Source of the DNA: Flavipsychrobacter sp.
GTDB taxonomy: Bacteria > Bacteroidota > Bacteroidia > Chitinophagales > Chitinophagaceae
Length of the DNA stretch: 38,331 bases
Assembly: GCA_025963465.1 (NCBI GenBank)
Contig: JAOQAP010000218.1
Span: 1-38,331 of the forward strand
Reading direction: 5' to 3'
In this document: piece by piece, positions 27,901 through 34,567 of the stretch
Layout: every line of letters begins with the position of its first letter
Position numbering within the stretch: the first letter of the stretch is position 1
Made by a program: the position numbers and the translations under genes
Notes under the pieces: model-generated
The model's input: the letters and a program-made list of their open reading frames with translations, nothing else
Databases searched by the model: none
Told to the model about the DNA's origin: nothing

Positions 27901-28166
27901 GTGCCGTCTGTTTCAGTTACCTGGCGTGTATTGTAGCCAAGCGCCTGTATGATGAACGTACCACTGCCATCCGGCACATCGAGCATAAAGTCTCCATTCA
28001 CATCAGAAACAGTACCTATCTGCGTCCCCTTTACGGTGATGCCCGCACCCGGAAATCCCTGCCCGTTCTGATCCAGGATCTTTCCTGTTACAGTATGGGT
28101 CGTTTGCGCTAAAGCGGTAAAACTCACTGTAAGTAGTAATGCAAATAGTAACAGAACTCTTTTCAT
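24903..28166 (-). CDS. SusC/RagA-family TonB-linked outer-membrane transporter
   Basis: The 1087-residue protein is a TonB-dependent channel of the SusC family, which imports nutrients with its SusD partner. It has a signal peptide (MKRVLLLFALLLTVSFTALA-Q). A carboxypeptidase-regulatory-like domain at ~23-100 (VTGKILDQNGQGFPGAGITVKG) is followed by a plug domain at ~115-250 (GKVAGANVTSSTGGPGGSTRV, IIVVDGIV). A 22-strand-type barrel ends in FLKVNF with terminal Phe. It is first in a three-gene operon with the SusD-like and lipoprotein genes. No TonB-coupled sigma/anti-sigma pair is adjacent, so control is unknown. Length is normal for the family. Confidence 0.97.
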   Translation of the reverse strand: MKRVLLLFALLLTVSFTALAQTTHTVTGKILDQNGQGFPGAGITVKGTQIGTVSDVNGDFMLDVPDGSGTFIIQALGYNTRQVTETDGTISVKLQPISRELEGTVVTAQAIRREKRELGYNVTTVNADELTAANNTSALSGLAGKVAGANVTSSTGGPGGSTRVVLRGENSIIGNNNAIIVVDGIVTNNFDRTQSKLTDLSSSFSELTQVDFGNSANDIDPDEIESATVLNGASASVLYGSIGANGAIIVTTKHGKRRTSNTPTKMDVTYKATYTQSDILKYADVQHQYGQGNQYGGVDDDRRENFSWGLPFDGALRPWGQIIDGKQMVKPYSDLPGNIKSFFNHGKDLNNFVSVSGGTETSTYLLSLNSLNSSGVVPNTFYNRYSVRFNGTTQLSNHFYSTIDVNYLNTYSRAETGGQGAGGVIDNLYQTARDIPVWELKDYNNKYYSMSYFDTGGVQRYGQYGAYAKNPYWVAKYYDNRNKSDRILGTTKIGYKRGEFNVFDRIGVDATSDRSTYNTPQFNSQPVDPFYTGINMTSAGGFTQTSNFSSRIYNDLIVNWDHELSNNFGIKALAGHNVSINHDEGLGGVIDPSTNGLVIPGFYNLQNNQGPVIAYNNVFNRRNFGLYTDIVLNYQKELYLELTGRNDWSSTLNLDRNSYFYPGTNASWVFTERLNGTRFKEKVLNYGKVRMGVAAVGHDAAAYANNNPGYFQNPIGTGFGSIVPPFNGNPAYSINTTIGDKNLKPEQTREFEAGIDLGFLKNRLTTSFTYYSKTTNNLITAVPLPNSTGFGFNYANIGNITNRGVELTMRGTPISTRWGLKWELFGTYTHNKSNVVSLTNGLDHVVMGGYNGLDIVAAVGQPFGTFYGADIEYWKNPKDGTWHAVVDPATGLPIATKKPVYRGSFQPKFQASWGTDLTYKGLKLHVLFTTKQGGQFYSRNKMIMDFNGTSEETVVNNRQSYVWANSVYNVPNTTIYLPNTTKFSPYTYYTSTEQQSLPAQGLVDASYVRLQEVALSYKIPTKYYKRSPFGGLEAGIFGNNLLLWTAESNKYDDPEATSAGSAGNGQGFNYSARPSLRNYGAFLKVNF

Positions 28167-28202
28167 ACTCTTTGTTTTTCTTTATAAAAAAGCGGTTAGG
28201 TC

Positions 28203-28235
28203 CAAACATTATACACCCATTGAGCATAGCCCAAC
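28203..28235 (-). promoter_or_regulatory. Probable promoter of the SusC operon
   Basis: On the minus strand a TTG lies 20 bases upstream of TAATGTTTG, a -7 element with one extra base relative to TAnnTTTG. It would give a leader of about 30 bases before the ATG at 28166. Confidence 0.4.
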
Positions 28236-28462
28236 AGACGGAATAAGGGGTGAATTTATTACAACATTGTGAATAATCAAAGCTTTCCTTTGACTTTTCT
28301 TAACATTCTCTTTACCGCGCCCGTCATATATCTTGCATTGCCATGAGTGAGTGGCTATATAATTACATAATACACGGTCTGATTCCTGTAACAGTATCAC
28401 CACTTTTTGACAATACCTGTAGCCTGATGAATGCATTTCAAATTGCGACAGTTCTTACGTCC

Positions 28463-28495
28463 TCGTCGGGTCTCTGCGATAGCCGGACCCGACGA
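28463..28495. other. GC-rich hairpin in gene-poor region
   Basis: TCGTCGGGTC and GACCCGACGA form a perfect 10-bp stem over a 13-base loop. No T run follows on either strand, so it is not a standard terminator. It lies about 300 bases upstream of susC, outside any convincing gene. The small ORF at 28343-28549 that spans it has no family signature. Confidence 0.5.
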
Positions 28496-28584
28496 TACTC
28501 ACGCAGGGCTGCTTATTCTCCTTTAGCGTCGTCGGCTTTCCATTTGTGACACCCTAAGAATTCGAACATTCCGGCGTTAAGACT

Positions 28585-28880
28585 ATTTGCATTTCCGGTT
28601 TCACTGAAGTAACTCCATTTTTGACTAATACAATTGATAATCAAATAGCTACACAATGTAAGCTGCGGAATTCACTTCCAGTTTTTTCTGGTATGATCTC
28701 AAATTAGCGGAGCGTTATGGAATAAATGAAAGTGTGTCGACATCCATTTGCTGCAGCCGGATTGCGGGAATCACTTCCGGTTTCTTCCGGAGTGAAGAAT
28801 GGGAGGCTCAAGCCCAGCAACTACTTTAGTATAGATGTGCGACTTCTATACTACTTCCGGTTTTTTCCGGTACCGGAATC
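28585..28880. repeat. Spaced array of four short hairpin repeats
   Basis: A core of the form CACTTCCGG-N6-CCGG recurs at 28590 (half copy CATTTCCGGTTTC), 28673-28691, 28772-28790 and 28852-28870, spaced 80-97 bases apart. The last three form a 4-bp stem with a T-rich 6-base loop. In the second copy the stem is CCAG/CTGG, where the others have CCGG/CCGG. This paired change suggests selection on structure. The fourth copy runs into the palindrome TTCCGGTACCGGAA (28865-28878), and a 9-bp inverted repeat TAGTATAGA/TCTATACTA (28827-28853) precedes it. Copies are too divergent and the spacers too variable for a CRISPR array. Confidence 0.55.
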
Positions 28881-28948
28881 ATTTGCCTGATGTGGTCGGA
28901 GAATTGGACACATCTCCCTCTAGATGACTGTCCCGGCCTGAATGTTGA

Positions 28949-29140
28949 TCAGGAGCTGACTATGTGAGTTATTTCTTCAAAGAAAAACCAAAAGTAAATA
29001 AGTGCCCAGACAGCAATAAGTATAGTGTACAGATAAAACGCATCCTTATGCTGCCTGATATCTTTTTTGACGAGCCCTCTATATATTATCCACACAGCAT
29101 ATAGCAACAGGAATACAAATCCAATATGAAACCGGGTCAT
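28949..29140 (-). CDS. Small two-helix membrane protein
   Basis: This 63-residue ORF encodes two clear membrane helices (FHIGFVFLLLYAVWIIY and FYLYTILIAVWALIYFWFFF) joined by a charged loop RGLVKKDIRQHKD. I recognise no family. The topology and composition are those of a real small inner-membrane protein rather than a random ORF. No -7 element of good quality is seen upstream, and it has no operon partner. Confidence 0.6.
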   Translation of the reverse strand: MTRFHIGFVFLLLYAVWIIYRGLVKKDIRQHKDAFYLYTILIAVWALIYFWFFFEEITHIVSS

Positions 29141-29436
29141 GGTTTAGTTTAATAAGATAATTAAAGACTGTTTTTCTGCACTAATTTGTCATGGTCATTC
29201 TTTGTGATGCATAGCACAATAACTGCGCCAGACTGACTTATTGGGAACGAAAGTTATCTCATTTTTTTACAGGTCTTATCTTATTGTACCGGTGCGATGG
29301 CCTGTTTAAGTGCAATAAAACAGTCTTTTGCAGCACCATTTTAATCACAACAACTCGTTCTCCTAAAATATTTTTGCTCCAATTTCGTTGATAATCAATA
29401 GATTGCAGCGGCACCTTAAAAAAAAGTAATGAATTT

Positions 29437-29468
29437 TTTGGTGCTGTCACCAGTTGCGTTTACTTTTG
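29437..29468 (+). promoter_or_regulatory. Promoter of the rplM-rpsI-rpsB operon (TTTG-N20-TACTTTTG)
   Basis: TTTG at 29437-29440 and TACTTTTG at 29461-29468 match both elements of the Bacteroidota promoter with a 20-base spacer. Transcription would start near 29474, leaving a leader of about 73 bases before rplM. The remaining bases between 29141 and 29436 hold no convincing gene. Confidence 0.8.
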
Positions 29469-29477
29469 CACTCCCAA

Positions 29478-29516
29478 TTTTACCGGACACAGCAGGTTAA
29501 CGCGGGAACGGTAAAA
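29478..29516 (+). promoter_or_regulatory. Candidate structured leader of rplM
   Basis: TTTTACCG at 29478-29485 pairs perfectly with CGGTAAAA at 29509-29516 over a 23-base loop. The stem begins only a few bases after the predicted transcription start. Ribosomal operons often carry such a leader, bound by one of their own products (here L13 or S9 would be candidates) to reduce expression. That role is inferred from position and shape. Confidence 0.55.
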
Positions 29517-29546
29517 GAATTTTAGCAATAAAAACATTAAAAAGTA

Positions 29547-30005
29547 ATGAGACACTTAAGTTTTAAAACACAATCAGCCAACGAAAAGATCGTAACTCGT
29601 GATTGGCACGTTGTTGACGCTACTAACCAGACCCTGGGCCGTATGACATCCCAGATCGCATCTATACTGCGTGGTAAGAACAAAGCTTATTATACACCGC
29701 ACTTCGACTGCGGCGATTACGTAATTGTGATCAACTCTAATAAGGTAGTGCTTACAGGCGCAAAGCTTGATGACAAAGAATACCAGACGTATTCTATGCA
29801 CCCGGGTGGCCAGAAGATAGAAATGGCACGCGAAATGATCAGCCGTCGTCCTAACCTGATGATAGAGCGCGCTGTAAAAGGCATGCTGCCTAAAAATCGC
29901 CTGGGCCGTGCGATGTACAAGAAACTCTTCGTTTACGAAGGTGCTGAGCATCCGCATAAGGCGCAGAACCCTAAGACATTGGTAACTAAAGGTATCGCTA
30001 AGTAA
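29547..30005 (+). CDS. rplM: 50S ribosomal protein L13 (uL13)
   Basis: The 152-residue protein carries the L13 core: RDWHVVDATNQTLGRMTSQIASILRGKNKAYYTPHFDCGD, then the GMLPKNRLGRAMYKKLFVYEGAEHPH signature. It is a 50S subunit protein needed early in assembly. It is about ten residues longer than the E. coli protein, mostly at the N-terminus. It opens the ribosomal operon and is followed by rpsI after 59 bp. Confidence 0.98.
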   Translation: MRHLSFKTQSANEKIVTRDWHVVDATNQTLGRMTSQIASILRGKNKAYYTPHFDCGDYVIVINSNKVVLTGAKLDDKEYQTYSMHPGGQKIEMAREMISRRPNLMIERAVKGMLPKNRLGRAMYKKLFVYEGAEHPHKAQNPKTLVTKGIAK

Positions 30006-30064
30006 TTAAGCCCGTATCGGGATAAGACATAATATTAAAATAACAAAAACCATTCATAAATAAA

Positions 30065-30454
30065 ATGGAAAAACAGAAAAACGCCGTCGGCCGCCGTAAG
30101 GAAGCAGTAGCTCGTGTATACCTGAGCAAAGGCACCGGTAATATCACGGTTAATGACAAGGAATATAAAGCATATTTTCCGATCATGTACCTGCAGAACC
30201 AGGTAGAACTGCCGTTGAAAACAATTGATGTGCAAACCTCGTTTGATCTTGTGATCAATGTACAGGGTGGCGGTCCTAAAGGACAGGCAGAAGCGATCAA
30301 GATGGGTATTGCCCGCGTATTGTGCGAGGTAAACCCTGAATATCGTCCGGCTTTGAAGAAAGAAGGATTGATGACGCGTGACAGCCGTAGCGTAGAGCGT
30401 AAGAAATTCGGTAAAGCTAAAGCACGCCGTAGCTTCCAGTTCTCTAAACGTTAA
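30065..30454 (+). CDS. rpsI: 30S ribosomal protein S9 (uS9)
   Basis: The 129-residue S9 protein shows the family pattern: NAVGRRKEAVARVYLSKGTGNITVN, GGGPKGQAEAIKMGIARVL, and a basic tail with DSRSVERKKFGKAKARRSFQFSKR. The C-terminal KR end reaches the P-site tRNA in the ribosome. It is co-transcribed with rplM, and rpsB starts 51 bp downstream. Confidence 0.98.
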   Translation: MEKQKNAVGRRKEAVARVYLSKGTGNITVNDKEYKAYFPIMYLQNQVELPLKTIDVQTSFDLVINVQGGGPKGQAEAIKMGIARVLCEVNPEYRPALKKEGLMTRDSRSVERKKFGKAKARRSFQFSKR

Positions 30455-30505
30455 TCGCAGCATTTTTGTACTATTTTATTTTTTAATCAACAAGAAATTA
30501 TTCAA

Positions 30506-31489
30506 ATGGAAGATAATAAAACATTACACCAGCAGCTTCTTGAGGCTGGCGTGCACTTCGGCCACCTGAAGAAAAAATGGAACCCAAAGATGTTGCCTTA
30601 CATCTTTGCTGAAAAGAACGGTATCCACATCATAGACCTTAATAAAACTATTGAAGGCCTTGATGAAGCAGCAGCTGCATTGAAATCTATCGCTAAGAGC
30701 GGTAAGAAGATCATGTTCGTAGCTACTAAGAAACAAGCTAAAGAAATAGTAGCTGAAGCAGCAGCGAAGGTAAACATGCCTTTCGTTACTGAACGTTGGT
30801 TGGGTGGTATGCTCACTAACTTCCAGACTATACGCAAGAGCGTAAAGAAAATGTTGAGCATTGAAAAAATGCTGCAGGATGGTACTTTGGACAGTGTAAC
30901 TAAAAAGGAAAAACTGACCCTTACCCGCAGCAAGGATAAAATGGAAAAAGTATTAGGTGGTATCTCCCAGATGGGCCGTACTCCTGCAGCATTGTTCATG
31001 GTTGATATCAGCCACGAGCATATCGCTCTTGCAGAAGCTAAGCGCCTGGGTATTGCTACTTTTGCTATGGTAGATACGAACAGTGACCCTACAAAGGTTG
31101 ATTTCGCTATACCTGCAAATGATGACGCTACAAAGTCGATCGCTATCATAGTTACTTATCTTACTGCAGCTATCATGGAAGGTCTCCAGGAGCGCGCGCA
31201 GCAGGTGAAAGAAAACGAAGAAGATAACGCTGATGATAATACAGACAGCAGGGGCCGTGGCCTTGAAATTACTGAAGAAGATGGCGAAGGTGGCCGTCGC
31301 GGAGGTCGTGGCAAGGGTCGTGGTGCAGCAGCTCCGGGTGCAGGCGGACCAGGTCGTGGACCAGGTGGTGGCCGTGGTAACGCAGGCGGTGGCGCAGGCA
31401 GCCGTCCGGGTGGTGCAGGCCGTGGACCAGGTGGTGGCGGTAGCCGTCCCGGTGGACCAGGTGGCAGACCAGCTCCTACAAAACGTTAA
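30506..31489 (+). CDS. rpsB: 30S ribosomal protein S2 (uS2) with RGG-rich tail
   Basis: The S2 core (residues 1 to ~235) is normal: LLEAGVHFGHLKKKWNPKMLPYIFAEKNGIHIIDL, FVTERWLGGMLTNFQTI, PTKVDFAIPANDDA. The protein then continues for about 90 extra residues, far beyond the usual 230-260 residue S2. An acidic linker (ENEEDNADDNTDSRGRG) is followed by a Gly/Arg/Pro tail with repeated GRGPGGG and SRPGG blocks, ending PAPTKR. RGG-type tails often bind RNA. The same frame is open through the whole segment, so it is not a read-through artefact. tsf follows after 118 bp. Confidence 0.97.
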   Translation: MEDNKTLHQQLLEAGVHFGHLKKKWNPKMLPYIFAEKNGIHIIDLNKTIEGLDEAAAALKSIAKSGKKIMFVATKKQAKEIVAEAAAKVNMPFVTERWLGGMLTNFQTIRKSVKKMLSIEKMLQDGTLDSVTKKEKLTLTRSKDKMEKVLGGISQMGRTPAALFMVDISHEHIALAEAKRLGIATFAMVDTNSDPTKVDFAIPANDDATKSIAIIVTYLTAAIMEGLQERAQQVKENEEDNADDNTDSRGRGLEITEEDGEGGRRGGRGKGRGAAAPGAGGPGRGPGGGRGNAGGGAGSRPGGAGRGPGGGGSRPGGPGGRPAPTKR

Positions 31490-31522
31490 TTAGTTGATAA
31501 AACAACTGAACGATAATAAGAC

Positions 31523-31550
31523 ATTAAAGCCCCATATTTGGGGCTTTAAT
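31523..31550 (+). terminator. Hairpin between rpsB and tsf, partial terminator or attenuator
   Basis: ATTAAAGCCCC and GGGGCTTTAAT form a perfect 11-bp stem over a 6-base loop. The following sequence (AATAAAATAC) lacks a clean T run, so termination may be incomplete and tsf may be partly co-transcribed. A weak promoter-like ATTTTGC lies at about 31563-31569. Confidence 0.6.
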
Positions 31551-31607
31551 AATAAAATACGAATTTTGCACTCTTATTCAAATTCATAAAAGGATAAAAA
31601 TAATACA

Positions 31608-32447
31608 ATGAGCACAGTAACAATATCAGCAGCAGAAGTAAATAAGCTGCGTCAGCAGACAGGAGCCGGCATGATGGATTGCCGCAAGGCCCTGACAGAA
31701 AGCAATGGTGATTTTGAAGGCGCTATCGACTACCTGCGTAAAAAAGGACAGAAAGTAGCTGCTAACCGTAGCGACCGTGAAGCTAAAGAAGGTGTGGTAA
31801 TAGCTAAGGCTAATGCAGACAACACTTATGGCATAGTGGTAAACCTGAGCTCTGAAACTGACTTCGTAGCTAAGAACGAAGACTTCATCGCTTTCGCACA
31901 GAGAGTAGCTGACATAGCACTGGAAACAAAATCAACTACAGCTGACGAACTGAAAGCAGCACCAATGGACGGCGCTACAGTAGGCGAAAAACTACTGGAA
32001 ATGGTAGCTAAAATAGGTGAGAAAATAGACGTAACACGCTTTGAGCAGTTATCTGCTGCTGCAGTGGTACCTTACATACACAGCGGCTACCGTATAGGTG
32101 TGCTGGTAGGTATGAACCAGGCAGCTGACGAAGCTGTAATAGTAGCAGGACGCGACGTAGCTATGCAGATAGCAGCGATGAACCCACTGGCTGTAGATTC
32201 AGACAGCGTAGCTCCTGAAATGATAGAGCGCGAAAAGAAAATAGCTGTTGAGCAGATCATGGCAGAAGGCAAGCCTGCTGATATGGCTGACAAGATAGCT
32301 GTTGGTAAACTGAACAAATTCTTCAAGGACAATACTTTGTTGCCTCAGCCTTTCGTAAAGGACAACGGCAAGACTGTAGGCGAGTACCTTTCTTCTGTAG
32401 CAAAGGGCCTTACTGTTCTTTCTTTCAACCGTATAGCTGTAGGATAA
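31608..32447 (+). CDS. tsf: Elongation factor Ts
   Basis: EF-Ts recycles EF-Tu by exchanging GDP for GTP. The 279-residue protein has the N-terminal UBA-like segment (VNKLRQQTGAGMMDCRKALTESNGDFEGAIDYLRKKG) and the core NLSSETDFVAKNEDF motif, whose TDFVAKN contacts EF-Tu. The later PFVKDNGKTVGEYL and HSGYRIGVLV segments also fit. Start and length are standard. It ends the ribosomal gene cluster and is closed by a terminator at 32469. Confidence 0.98.
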   Translation: MSTVTISAAEVNKLRQQTGAGMMDCRKALTESNGDFEGAIDYLRKKGQKVAANRSDREAKEGVVIAKANADNTYGIVVNLSSETDFVAKNEDFIAFAQRVADIALETKSTTADELKAAPMDGATVGEKLLEMVAKIGEKIDVTRFEQLSAAAVVPYIHSGYRIGVLVGMNQAADEAVIVAGRDVAMQIAAMNPLAVDSDSVAPEMIEREKKIAVEQIMAEGKPADMADKIAVGKLNKFFKDNTLLPQPFVKDNGKTVGEYLSSVAKGLTVLSFNRIAVG

Positions 32448-32468
32448 TTCATCCCGATTTATATAATT

Positions 32469-32503
32469 CAATGGTCGGCCCTGTGCCGGCCATTGTTGTT
32501 TTT
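32469..32503 (+). terminator. Terminator after tsf
   Basis: CAATGGTCGGC (32469-32479) pairs with GCCGGCCATTG (32485-32495), 11 bp with one G-U, followed by TTGTTTTTA. Confidence 0.85.
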
Positions 32504-32599
32504 ATAAAAATGACGGCCGGATAACAAGGGGTTTCCTTTTTATTATTATATTTATCTGCTTGCCTCTAACGGCATTATTAAGAACAAATACCTGGCATA

Positions 32600-34561
32600 A
32601 TGATCCATTCAAAAAAACACTTCCTGGCGCTGCTGACTGCCGGCCTGCTGGCAGGTACCGGCGCCTTTGCCCAACCCAACAAGGAACGGCGTCACTATGA
32701 TAGTATAGCCGCGAAATACAGCGCTGCAAATGCCGTTTACACCAACTACAACAAACAACTGGTGATCAAACAGGACGGCGGTACACTGACCGCAGAAAGC
32801 CATATAACCATGGAGAAGCTGCTGATCAGCGACCTGTCGCCACGCATCAGCAACAAGGACGATTTCAGCTACAGCGATTTTAATACATTGGCCGACTACT
32901 CGGCAAATGCACGGATACCTTCAGGACAAGGTTACAAAACAGTACGCTGCAACAACTTTGGCGAAGGCGGATCGGGCGATGATATATTTTATGATGACTT
33001 CAGGGAAGTAGAAGTATACTATACAGGCCTGCAGAAAAACTCAGTGACAGAAACAAAGTACTCGCTGGAACATACTGACGTGCACCTGCTGCCACCGCTC
33101 TTTATGCAGGAAAACATACCGATAGCAAAAGCTACCTGCCAGGTAGTGGTGCCTAAGTTTGTGAACATGAAATTTGTATTGCAGAACACAGGCAATATTA
33201 CCATCGTGCAAACAAAGGAAGAGAAGAACGATAATATTATCTACACCTTCACCGCATCTGATGTACCGGCCATCAAGTCTTACAGCAATGTACCTTCTGT
33301 ATGGCTGTATACAGCGCCGCACATTATACCATACATTGCTTCTTACCGCCTTACCGGCGCCAGCAAAGACTCGTCGGTACTGGCCAATACGGACGACCTG
33401 TACAGGCACGTATACCGTTATGTGCGCAATATGAACATGAGGACAGATACAGGGCTTACCAACCTTGTAGCCCGCCTTACAGAGAACGATAAAACACAGA
33501 AAGAAAAAGCTGCGCATATCTATAACTGGGTACAGAAGAACATCCACTATATAGCATTTGAAAAAGGACTGGAAGGATTTATACCACGTCCCGCAGACAG
33601 TGTGTACAAAAGGAAGTATGGTGACTGTAAAGACATGTCGAGCATACTGGAGGCCATGTGCCGCAAGGCAGGCCTTGATGCCCACTTCGCATGGATAGGC
33701 ACACGCCATAAGCCATACACTTATGGGGAAACTCCGCTGCCGATGGCCAGCAATCACATGATATGCGCACTGAAGCTGGACAATGAATGGGTATTCATGG
33801 ACGGCACTCACCCTACGCTGCCATTTGGCCGCAACAGGGATGATATACAGGGCAAAGAAACAATGATAGCCATAGATGCTGCCAACTATAAAATAGTGAC
33901 CATACCGGTAGAAACCGCCGATATGAGCATGACTGCAGATACTACCATTATGAGCATCAACGACCTGGCGGTTGCAGGAAAGGTGAAGGTGGCCTATAAA
34001 GGATACAATGCCTGGGACCTGAACATGAATATGATGTACCACAAAGGCCAGGACAGGGAGAAGCAGATAAAAGCACTCACCCAAAGAGGATCGAACAAGT
34101 ACATAATGACCCGCTATGACCTGGATATGGACAACAGTGGCAACAGGAACGCACTTGTGAACGCAGACTTCAACATCGACGACTATGTGCACAAGGCAGG
34201 CAAAGAATGTATTGTGAACATGAACCTGAAACGCGACTTTGAAGACAGCCGCATCAATGAGCAGGACCGCAAAGTGCCTTACTTCTACGACTTTAAGCAA
34301 AAGAAAAATGAAGTAGTGGTGCTGAACATACCCGCAGGCTACAAAGTAACTTACCTGCCAAAGGATGCAAAGGGCAGTGTGGATGGTTTATGGAACTATA
34401 AGATATCTTACAAGGCCACCAAAAACACCATTACGCTTACCAAGCAATTCGAGCTGAATACGCTGGAGGTAAGTAAGCAACAGTTTGCCGCAAATAACAA
34501 GCTGGTGGACGACCTGAAAAACAATTATAAAGAATCTGTGGTACTCACAGCAACCAACTGA
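32600..34561 (+). CDS. Secreted DUF3857 protein with active transglutaminase-like domain
   Basis: The 653-residue protein has a signal peptide (LALLTAGLLAGTGAFA-Q). An N-terminal beta-rich DUF3857 region (~30-260) is followed by a transglutaminase-like (papain-fold) domain (~300-410) with the full triad: Cys343 in KYGDCKDMSS, His386 in ASNHMI and Asp401 in FMDGT. The C-terminal third is beta-rich and resembles DUF3858. Such proteins are exported in Bacteroidota; the reaction may be peptide hydrolysis or amide transfer, but the substrate is unknown. The next gene, a homologue without the triad, begins six bases after its stop, so the two are co-transcribed. Confidence 0.88.
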   Translation: MIHSKKHFLALLTAGLLAGTGAFAQPNKERRHYDSIAAKYSAANAVYTNYNKQLVIKQDGGTLTAESHITMEKLLISDLSPRISNKDDFSYSDFNTLADYSANARIPSGQGYKTVRCNNFGEGGSGDDIFYDDFREVEVYYTGLQKNSVTETKYSLEHTDVHLLPPLFMQENIPIAKATCQVVVPKFVNMKFVLQNTGNITIVQTKEEKNDNIIYTFTASDVPAIKSYSNVPSVWLYTAPHIIPYIASYRLTGASKDSSVLANTDDLYRHVYRYVRNMNMRTDTGLTNLVARLTENDKTQKEKAAHIYNWVQKNIHYIAFEKGLEGFIPRPADSVYKRKYGDCKDMSSILEAMCRKAGLDAHFAWIGTRHKPYTYGETPLPMASNHMICALKLDNEWVFMDGTHPTLPFGRNRDDIQGKETMIAIDAANYKIVTIPVETADMSMTADTTIMSINDLAVAGKVKVAYKGYNAWDLNMNMMYHKGQDREKQIKALTQRGSNKYIMTRYDLDMDNSGNRNALVNADFNIDDYVHKAGKECIVNMNLKRDFEDSRINEQDRKVPYFYDFKQKKNEVVVLNIPAGYKVTYLPKDAKGSVDGLWNYKISYKATKNTITLTKQFELNTLEVSKQQFAANNKLVDDLKNNYKESVVLTATN

Positions 34562-34567
34562 TAACTG

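Larger units (their letters stand above)
28167..28948. other. Gene-poor intergenic region upstream of susC
   Basis: About 780 bp without a convincing gene. It holds the susC promoter at its left end, the 10-bp GC-rich hairpin at 28463 and the array of hairpin repeats at 28585-28880. Short ORFs here have no signal peptide, motif or promoter that would support them. It may contain remains of a lost mobile element or an undescribed RNA. Confidence 0.6.

Noticed and set aside
28343-28549. 68-residue plus-strand ORF
   Set aside because: It spans the GC-rich hairpin, has no recognisable domain or signal, and its second half has the Ser/Arg-rich composition of random sequence.
28585-28880. CRISPR array
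   Set aside because: The repeats are short, divergent and hairpin-based, with uneven spacers of about 60-80 bases, and no cas genes are present.
29259-29450. 63-residue minus-strand ORF
   Set aside because: It overlaps the -33 part of the ribosomal operon promoter and shows no domain or conserved pattern.
30506-31489. Frameshift or read-through as the cause of the long S2 tail
   Set aside because: The frame stays open in one piece from the S2 core through the tail, and the tail has organised RGG-type repeats rather than random residues.
33041-34300. 419-residue minus-strand ORF
   Set aside because: It lies antisense to the transglutaminase-domain gene, whose signal peptide and catalytic motifs are clear; the antisense product has a Cys/His/Val-rich composition typical of shadows.
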